NCBI RefSeq assembly: GCF_900103085.1
Contig: NZ_FMWR01000014.1
Coordinates: 62,001 to 126,000 of the forward strand
DNA from: Gilliamella mensalis
Lineage (GTDB): Bacteria > Pseudomonadota > Gammaproteobacteria > Enterobacterales > Orbaceae
Direction of reading: 5' to 3'
DNA length: 64,000 nt
A program made the translations under genes and the position numbers. The notes under the pieces are model-generated. The model made no database searches, was not told where the DNA came from, and saw only the letters and a list, made by a program, of their open reading frames with translations. Positions 59,522-64,000 of this stretch are shown here, in pieces; positions within the stretch are counted from its first letter, which is position 1; each line of letters starts with the position of its first letter.

Positions 59522-62230
59522 TTAAAACCAGTGACCAAAACGTTTGATATAAATACGTTTCATCAATTGTGCAACACAACAATAGCTAAATAGGGTTGCT
59601 AAAAGCCATGGAAAGTATGACCAAGGTAATGGTTGTAATCCAATTAATCCACCCAGTGGAGAAAACGGAATATAAATACCTACAGCCATAATTAACAATG
59701 TCATCACAATAACAGGAAATGCCGCGGTGCTTTGCACAAATGGAATTTTTTGTGTTCTAAGCATATGCACAACTAAAGTTTGTGACAATAATCCCTCAAT
59801 AAACCACCCTGAATGAAACAGCGATTGCGCTTCAACACTGTTTGCACTAAATACAAACCACATTAATGCATAGGTTGTGATATCAAAAATAGACGATGTT
59901 GGTCCAATCCAAATCATAAAGCGTCTAATATTTAGCGCATCCCATTTGCGCGGTTTTTGTAAAAACTCATCGTCCATTTTGTCCCATGGTAATGAGAGTT
60001 GAGAAATATCATACAGTAAGTTTTGAATAAGTAAATGGATTGCTAGCATAGGCAAAAATGGCAGAAACGCACTAGCTACTAATACTGAGAAAATATTACC
60101 AAAATTCGAACTTGCGGTCATATTTAGATATTTCATAATATTACCAAAAGTTTCGCGGCCGCATATTACACCTTCTTCCAATACCATTAGGCTTTTTTCA
60201 AGCAGAATAATATCGGCAGATTCTTTGGCAATATCCGTTGCAGTATCAACCGAAATTCCTACATCAGCATCGCGCAGCGCCGGCGCATCGTTTATACCGT
60301 CTCCTAAAAAACCAACAGTATGACCGTTATCTTGTAATAATCGGATAATTCGCGATTTTTGCAACGGTGTTAATTTAGCAAAAATAGTGCGTTGTTCGAT
60401 TTGTATTTTCAGTTCAGCATCATCCATTTTTTCAATTTCAGTACCAAGTAATGGAATACCTGGCTCTAAACCGACTTCTCGACACACTTTGATGGTGATA
60501 ATTTCGTTATCACCAGTTAAGACTTTAACGCCGACACCATGTTCATTCAATGCTGAAATTGCCTCGAAAGCGCTTTCTTTTGGTGGATCTAGAAAGGTTA
60601 AAAAGCCACGAATAGCAAGCGCTGATTCGTCTTGTACAGTGTATTGTGTTTTTGTTTCGCTAGCTGGAATGTCTTTTATGCCAACCGCTAATACTCTAAA
60701 ACCATCTTTGTTGTAGTCATGTGCAAGTGCAATTAACGCTTGTTTGCGTTTATCGTCGAGCGGTAAGTATTCTCCATTTTCATAAACATGACTAGCAATA
60801 GATAGCATTTCTTCAACTGCGCCTTTGCAAATCATCAAATGGTTATCACTGCCATTTTGCACAACCACCGATAAACGACGACGTACAAAATCAAACGGTA
60901 ACTCATCAATTTTTTTGTATAAACCAACACCCACCTTTTTCATATTGGTTTTTTCTTCGGTAAAACGGATGATCGCTTTATCCATTAAGTTTTTCATACC
61001 ACTTTGATAATAGCTGTTAAGCCAAGCGAGTTCTAAAACAGAGGAATCAACTTGCCCCTTTATATCAAGGTGATGTTCTAAAATAATTTTATCTTGCGTT
61101 AAGGTGCCTGTTTTATCGGTACATAAAATGTCCATCGCACCAAAATTTTGGATAGCGTTAAGTCGTTTAACTACAACTTTACGTTTTGCCATACCAACAG
61201 CACCTTTGGCTAGGTTAGCACTGACGATCATTGGTAACATTTCAGGCGTTAAACCAACCGCAACGGCTAATGCAAAGAGTGCCGCATCACCCCAATCGTT
61301 TTTTGAAAAGCCATTAATAAAAAAGACAATTGGCACCATGATTAGCATAAAGCGAATAAGCAACCAACTAACACTGTTAACACCACGATCAAATGAAGTT
61401 TCAGCACGTGATCCAACAATTGATTTTGCTAATGAGCCAAAATGCGTATCAGCACCGGTTGCAACCACGATAGCAGTTGCGGTGCCACTAACAACGTTGG
61501 TGCCCATAAAACAGATGTTATTAACATCAAGCACATTATCTTTGTTAAGATCTGATTTTTCGATATTATCGGTCGTTTTTTGCGTTACTGCACCTAAGGT
61601 GTCATACTTTTCAACAGGAATGGATTCGCCAGTAAGTACCGCTTGGCTAACAAATAAATCCCTAGATTCAATTAATCGGATATCCGCAGGGATCATGTCG
61701 CCTGCTGATAAATAAACAATATCCCCCGGAACTATTTCACTTAATGGAATTTCAATGCGCTCTGGGGTCATATCTTTATGTGCACGACGCAACACGGTTG
61801 CTGTTGTGCGAATCATTGATTTTAAGGCTTCAGCCGCTTTGTTTGATCTAAACTCCTGCCAAAAACGCAATAATCCACTAAGCGATACCATGGTTAGGAT
61901 AATAATAATCCCAGTTAAATCAGTTTCTTCACCATTTTGCAAAGGCAACCAAAAATCAGTCACAAAACTGACACTAGCTAATGCTAATAATACAAATATA
62001 AATGGGTTATTAAATGCCATTAATAATTGCACTAGAATTGAGGGTACTTTTTCACGTGCGACTTCGTTTTTACCATATTGTTCAATTCTCGATTTGGCAC
62101 TTTCTTGTGTTAATCCTGAAAGGCTAGATTGGAATTTAGATAAAATACTATCAAGGCTACTTTGTGCCTCACTGATAGCTTTGATATCTGCACTATTTTG
62201 TGCTTTATTTTTTGATGTAGTTTTTGTCAT
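59522..62230 (-). CDS. mgtA: Magnesium-transporting P-type ATPase (MgtA)
   Basis: 902 residues (E. coli MgtA 898), a P3B-type ATPase importing Mg2+ at the expense of ATP. Visible motifs are the actuator loop VLTGESIPVEK, the phosphorylation site DILCTDKTGTLTQDK, KGAVEEML, VKVLTGDNEI and the hinge VGFLGDGINDAPALRDADVGI. About ten membrane helices are present. A basic N-terminal tail (TKTTSKNKAQNS) is typical. It is preceded by a long leader with short ORFs and hairpins, which suggests control by Mg2+ or a related signal, as in enteric mgtA. Confidence 0.96.
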   Translation of the reverse strand: MTKTTSKNKAQNSADIKAISEAQSSLDSILSKFQSSLSGLTQESAKSRIEQYGKNEVAREKVPSILVQLLMAFNNPFIFVLLALASVSFVTDFWLPLQNGEETDLTGIIIILTMVSLSGLLRFWQEFRSNKAAEALKSMIRTTATVLRRAHKDMTPERIEIPLSEIVPGDIVYLSAGDMIPADIRLIESRDLFVSQAVLTGESIPVEKYDTLGAVTQKTTDNIEKSDLNKDNVLDVNNICFMGTNVVSGTATAIVVATGADTHFGSLAKSIVGSRAETSFDRGVNSVSWLLIRFMLIMVPIVFFINGFSKNDWGDAALFALAVAVGLTPEMLPMIVSANLAKGAVGMAKRKVVVKRLNAIQNFGAMDILCTDKTGTLTQDKIILEHHLDIKGQVDSSVLELAWLNSYYQSGMKNLMDKAIIRFTEEKTNMKKVGVGLYKKIDELPFDFVRRRLSVVVQNGSDNHLMICKGAVEEMLSIASHVYENGEYLPLDDKRKQALIALAHDYNKDGFRVLAVGIKDIPASETKTQYTVQDESALAIRGFLTFLDPPKESAFEAISALNEHGVGVKVLTGDNEIITIKVCREVGLEPGIPLLGTEIEKMDDAELKIQIEQRTIFAKLTPLQKSRIIRLLQDNGHTVGFLGDGINDAPALRDADVGISVDTATDIAKESADIILLEKSLMVLEEGVICGRETFGNIMKYLNMTASSNFGNIFSVLVASAFLPFLPMLAIHLLIQNLLYDISQLSLPWDKMDDEFLQKPRKWDALNIRRFMIWIGPTSSIFDITTYALMWFVFSANSVEAQSLFHSGWFIEGLLSQTLVVHMLRTQKIPFVQSTAAFPVIVMTLLIMAVGIYIPFSPLGGLIGLQPLPWSYFPWLLATLFSYCCVAQLMKRIYIKRFGHWF

Positions 62231-62336
62231 CTTGAGTACCTATATTCATAATTTTGGCAAAGGCATGCCAACTCATTGTTACCAAGTAACGATAAGTTAT
62301 TAAATTTTACGATGAGCTAAAATTTTATTGCATAGC

Positions 62337-62368
62337 AAAACTAGCCCGTAAAGCTATTTTGTATAGCT
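62337..62368 (-). promoter_or_regulatory. Mutually exclusive hairpins in the mgtA leader
   Basis: On the minus strand AGCTAT (62368-62363) can pair with ATAGCT (62357-62352). The latter segment is also needed for a second stem, AAAATAGC (62360-62353) with GCTAGTTTT (62345-62337, one bulged G), which ends in four T. The second looks like a weak intrinsic terminator 107 bases before mgtA and the first like its antiterminator. The pairing is seen in the sequence; the regulatory reading is inferred. Confidence 0.4.
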
Positions 62369-62414
62369 AGTGCTGAGCATTAAATTTAATTAGCAAATAG
62401 AATTAATTAAGAAT

Positions 62415-62540
62415 TTAGATACAACTCGGTGGTTCTAAATGTTTTTCTGAAAGATGTAAAACACGCAACATTAAGCTTTGTGCGCATTGATGTTTTGAGT
62501 TTGTGTGATAGCGTGTAAAAAAATGCATATCGTTCACCAT
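62415..62540 (-). CDS. Leader ORF of mgtA, 41 codons
   Basis: ATG 62540 to TAA 62415. The product begins MVNDMHFFTRYHTNSKHQ and ends HLEPPSCI. It is rich in His (six) and has a Pro-Pro pair four codons before the stop. Proline codons in the mgtL leader of enterics sense proline and translation rate before mgtA, so the PP near the end is suggestive. The ribosome site is weak (AACGG). It lies between promoter and the hairpin pair, 184 bases from mgtA. No known family. Confidence 0.4.
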   Translation of the reverse strand: MVNDMHFFTRYHTNSKHQCAQSLMLRVLHLSEKHLEPPSCI

Positions 62541-62597
62541 TACCGTTTTATCAATTTCGGCTTGTGAACTGAAAAAATGGTTATTTAGACAGGTTCA

Positions 62598-62663
62598 TTA
62601 ACCGATAATGATGTGTTTAAAATTGTCTCCCCTCATTTTGGGGTGACCCGATTGAGTGTCCAT
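62598..62663 (-). CDS. Leader ORF of mgtA, 21 codons with strong ribosome site
   Basis: ATG 62663 to TAA 62598, preceded by AGGAG four bases before the start. The product begins MDTQSGHPKMRGD and ends KHIIIG. Its own codons form a hairpin CCCC (62643-62640) / GGGG (62632-62629), followed by GACAATTTT, that a translating ribosome would melt. The stop overlaps the ATG of a five-codon ORF (TAATG). The frame is open up to an ATG at 62732 without a ribosome site. It is probably a regulatory leader peptide. Confidence 0.5.
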   Translation of the reverse strand: MDTQSGHPKMRGDNFKHIIIG

Positions 62664-62771
62664 ATTTCTCCTGTAAATTGAACTCTTCACTTTGTATTTC
62701 AACTTCCCTTCACCCTCATTTTTAACTTCCATAATAGCTAAAAAAGGAAGAAAAGCTCAAAAGGCGGGCAC

Positions 62772-62800
62772 TTTATACGCTTTTCCGAAACAAAAGTCAA
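62772..62800 (-). promoter_or_regulatory. Sigma-70 promoter of mgtA
   Basis: TTGACT (62800-62795) and TATAAA (62777-62772) with exactly 17 bases between. A start at about 62765 gives an mgtA leader of roughly 535 nt. Just upstream GGTTG is repeated with a 9-base period (AGGTTGTATAGGTTGAC). That is not the 11-base period of a PhoP box. Confidence 0.75.
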
Positions 62801-62942
62801 CCTATACAACCTTAAAAGAGTGATAATTGTTGGAAAACAGCACTTATCGTCGTTTTTATCTTCATTTTGATATAGAATTAATACCCCAGATACCCAATAT
62901 AAGATACAATCACAGTACGATTAACTAACGGGAATATTTTAA

Positions 62943-63638
62943 ATGGACCTTTCTGAATTACTCCATGATAATTGGTTCAATTTAGTAATTATTTTTGTGC
63001 TTTCTTTTATCGTATTTATTTATAAAAAACGCACTGAAAATGACAGTTTTGATAACATCATTAAGTATGCCGATATTTTGGGGAAAATACCTCATCCCCA
63101 ATATCAAATAGATTATTTAAATAACATTAAAAGGAAGCTTATTTGGGAAAAGGTCTGCTTTTATAAATCAGGCAATATTGATAAAGAAAATATCGCAATT
63201 TCACTAGTAAATGCCGATATTAACAATATTATTGAACTCTCTCAATTAGATTTATTAACTCAATATTTTGAGATTGTGAAAAATCGTATTACACCACTTA
63301 AACCCTATTTAATTAAAGAAATTTTGCTTAGTGGTGTTGCATGTGCATTCGCTTTTATTATGTTGATATCTAATATGATTACCGTTTTTAGTTCGCCTTG
63401 GGTAATCAATGTCATTATTGCTATTTTGTCAATGTTTATCATGATGATTGCTCTATTTCGCTTTATTTCAAAGCCAATTAAACATTTAAAAACCTATTTT
63501 TTAATTCTAAAAGATTCCGCATTTTTACAAAGAGCAAATAATGAATTAACAAAAATTGTTGGCGATCAAAATAGAGATAAAGAAAAAGAGACAATGAATG
63601 CCTCGCTTCTTAAAAAAATCACCGAATCAGGTAAATAA
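62943..63638 (+). CDS. Uncharacterised three-helix membrane protein
   Basis: 231 residues. One membrane helix at 11-27 and a pair at 127-149 and 153-173 separate a cytoplasmic-looking central domain (30-125, with YADILGKIPHPQYQIDYL and WEKVCFYKSGNID) from a charged C-terminal coiled tail (QNRDKEKETMNASLLKKI). I recognise no family. It is divergent from the mgtA leader, 142 bases from the mgtA promoter. AACGGGAATA precedes the ATG. Its position may reflect a shared promoter region but says little of function. Confidence 0.75.
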   Translation: MDLSELLHDNWFNLVIIFVLSFIVFIYKKRTENDSFDNIIKYADILGKIPHPQYQIDYLNNIKRKLIWEKVCFYKSGNIDKENIAISLVNADINNIIELSQLDLLTQYFEIVKNRITPLKPYLIKEILLSGVACAFAFIMLISNMITVFSSPWVINVIIAILSMFIMMIALFRFISKPIKHLKTYFLILKDSAFLQRANNELTKIVGDQNRDKEKETMNASLLKKITESGK

Positions 63639-63695
63639 CACAAATCGCTACTATCTTAAAATCATTAAGAAGCGAGTATGGCTATATTGAAAAAT

Positions 63696-63732
63696 AGGAT
63701 GAAAGGTTAGTGTTACATGTCATCCTGTTTTT
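63696..63732. terminator. Bidirectional terminator between membrane protein and topB
   Basis: AGGATGA (63696-63702) pairs with TCATCCT (63720-63726) over a 17-base loop. It is followed by GTTTTTT on the plus strand and ATTTTTC on the minus strand. Confidence 0.6.
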
Positions 63733-63743
63733 TAATATAGTGA

Positions 63744-64000
63744 TCAAGCGATAATATTCAACTTTGTGTTTTTTAACTGATTAACAAGATCTAACAGCGA
63801 CGAGTTAAGTTGATGCATAAACTGCTGGTATGAAAATGCTTTCTTACTAATTTCGTCTAATTGTAATTCCCAATGCGCTGTCATGTCAGGCATCGACATG
63901 ATATCGGGAAGTGATAAAATAAGATTTTTTCCCACATCAGTTGCGCGAATTAACTTGCCTTGGCGAGTTAAAAACTGGCGTTTAAATAACAATTCAATAA
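63744..64000 (-). CDS. topB: DNA topoisomerase III, C-terminal end (cut by window edge)
   Basis: 85 codons up to the window edge. The stretch LFKRQFLTRQGKLIRATDVG, LILSLPDIMSMPDMTAHWEL and SKKAFSYQQFMHQL matches the end of the type IA core of TopB (in E. coli PDMTA.WE...S..QYQ.FMQPL). The protein stops about ten residues later, so it lacks the basic C-terminal tail of E. coli TopB. Such tail-less forms also occur on integrative elements. The upstream part is needed to tell a chromosomal topB from an element-borne one. Confidence 0.8.
   Translation of the reverse strand, partial: IELLFKRQFLTRQGKLIRATDVGKNLILSLPDIMSMPDMTAHWELQLDEISKKAFSYQQFMHQLNSSLLDLVNQLKNTKLNIIA

Noticed and set aside
62785-62815. 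PhoP box before the mgtA promoter
   Set aside because: The GGTTG repeats have a 9-base period instead of 11 and do not fit GTTTA-N5-GTTTA.

Overview
The window reads as chromosomal DNA of a low-GC gammaproteobacterium related to the enteric bacteria. The gene set is that of an Escherichia-like core genome: a hisGDCBHAF(IE) operon behind a His-codon attenuator, topA next to cysB, MatP, hemA/lolB/ispE, pepD/gpt/frsA/proBA, erpA/hemL, YjgR and YnbA/YnbB. Intergenic DNA is strongly AT-rich. The Pasteurellaceae uptake sequence is practically absent (one chance copy). My best guess is the Orbaceae (Gilliamella or Frischella type, insect gut symbionts). This is inferred from composition and protein likeness and was not tested by a search.

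Layout. 1-2.2 kb: a cut LysR gene divergent from doxX, then a cysteine hydrolase divergent from an Lrp-type regulator. 2.3-9.7 kb: the full histidine operon with leader peptide hisL and attenuator. 9.7-14 kb: cysB, topA and matP. 14-19.9 kb: an amidohydrolase, a fructose-type PTS (EIIA plus EIIBC), an APC permease and a lone HPr. 19.9-22.6 kb: a CDP-diglyceride/CDP-alcohol locus (ynbB, ynbA) with a decayed ynbC between the two genes. 22.7-27.1 kb: queH and a three-gene HlyD/ABC-2 exporter without an ATPase gene. 27.2-38.2 kb: an IS3-type remnant, tRNA-Leu, two small zinc/cysteine proteins, hemA, lolB-ispE, ada, apt, a dimethylarginine-hydrolase/permease pair behind an ARG box, trmN6-nfi and yigZ. 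38.5-53.6 kb: tRNA-Ile2, a YjeI-like lipoprotein, serC, an argCBGH operon behind tandem ARG boxes, pepD, gpt-frsA-proB-proA, a second IS3-type remnant, tRNA-Gly and tRNA-Leu. 53.8-64 kb: erpA, hemL, bcp, perM, yjgR, ydcH, a tiny unannotated ORF, mgtA with a long structured leader, an unknown membrane protein and the C-terminal end of topoisomerase III.

How the parts work together. Most of the window is biosynthetic housekeeping (His, Arg, Pro, Ser, tetrapyrrole, purine salvage). Its regulation can be read from the sequence: attenuation for his, ArgR operators for argCBGH and for the methylarginine hydrolase operon, and a roughly 530-nt leader before mgtA.

The best candidates for something undescribed are the mgtA leader (strong promoter, two short ORFs, alternative hairpins), the 30-codon ORF with its own promoter elements next to mgtA, the ArgR-linked DDAH/antiporter operon, a near-consensus matS site directly in front of matP, and the ATPase-less ABC-2 export cluster. 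I found no CRISPR array, prophage, toxin-antitoxin pair or intact transposon.
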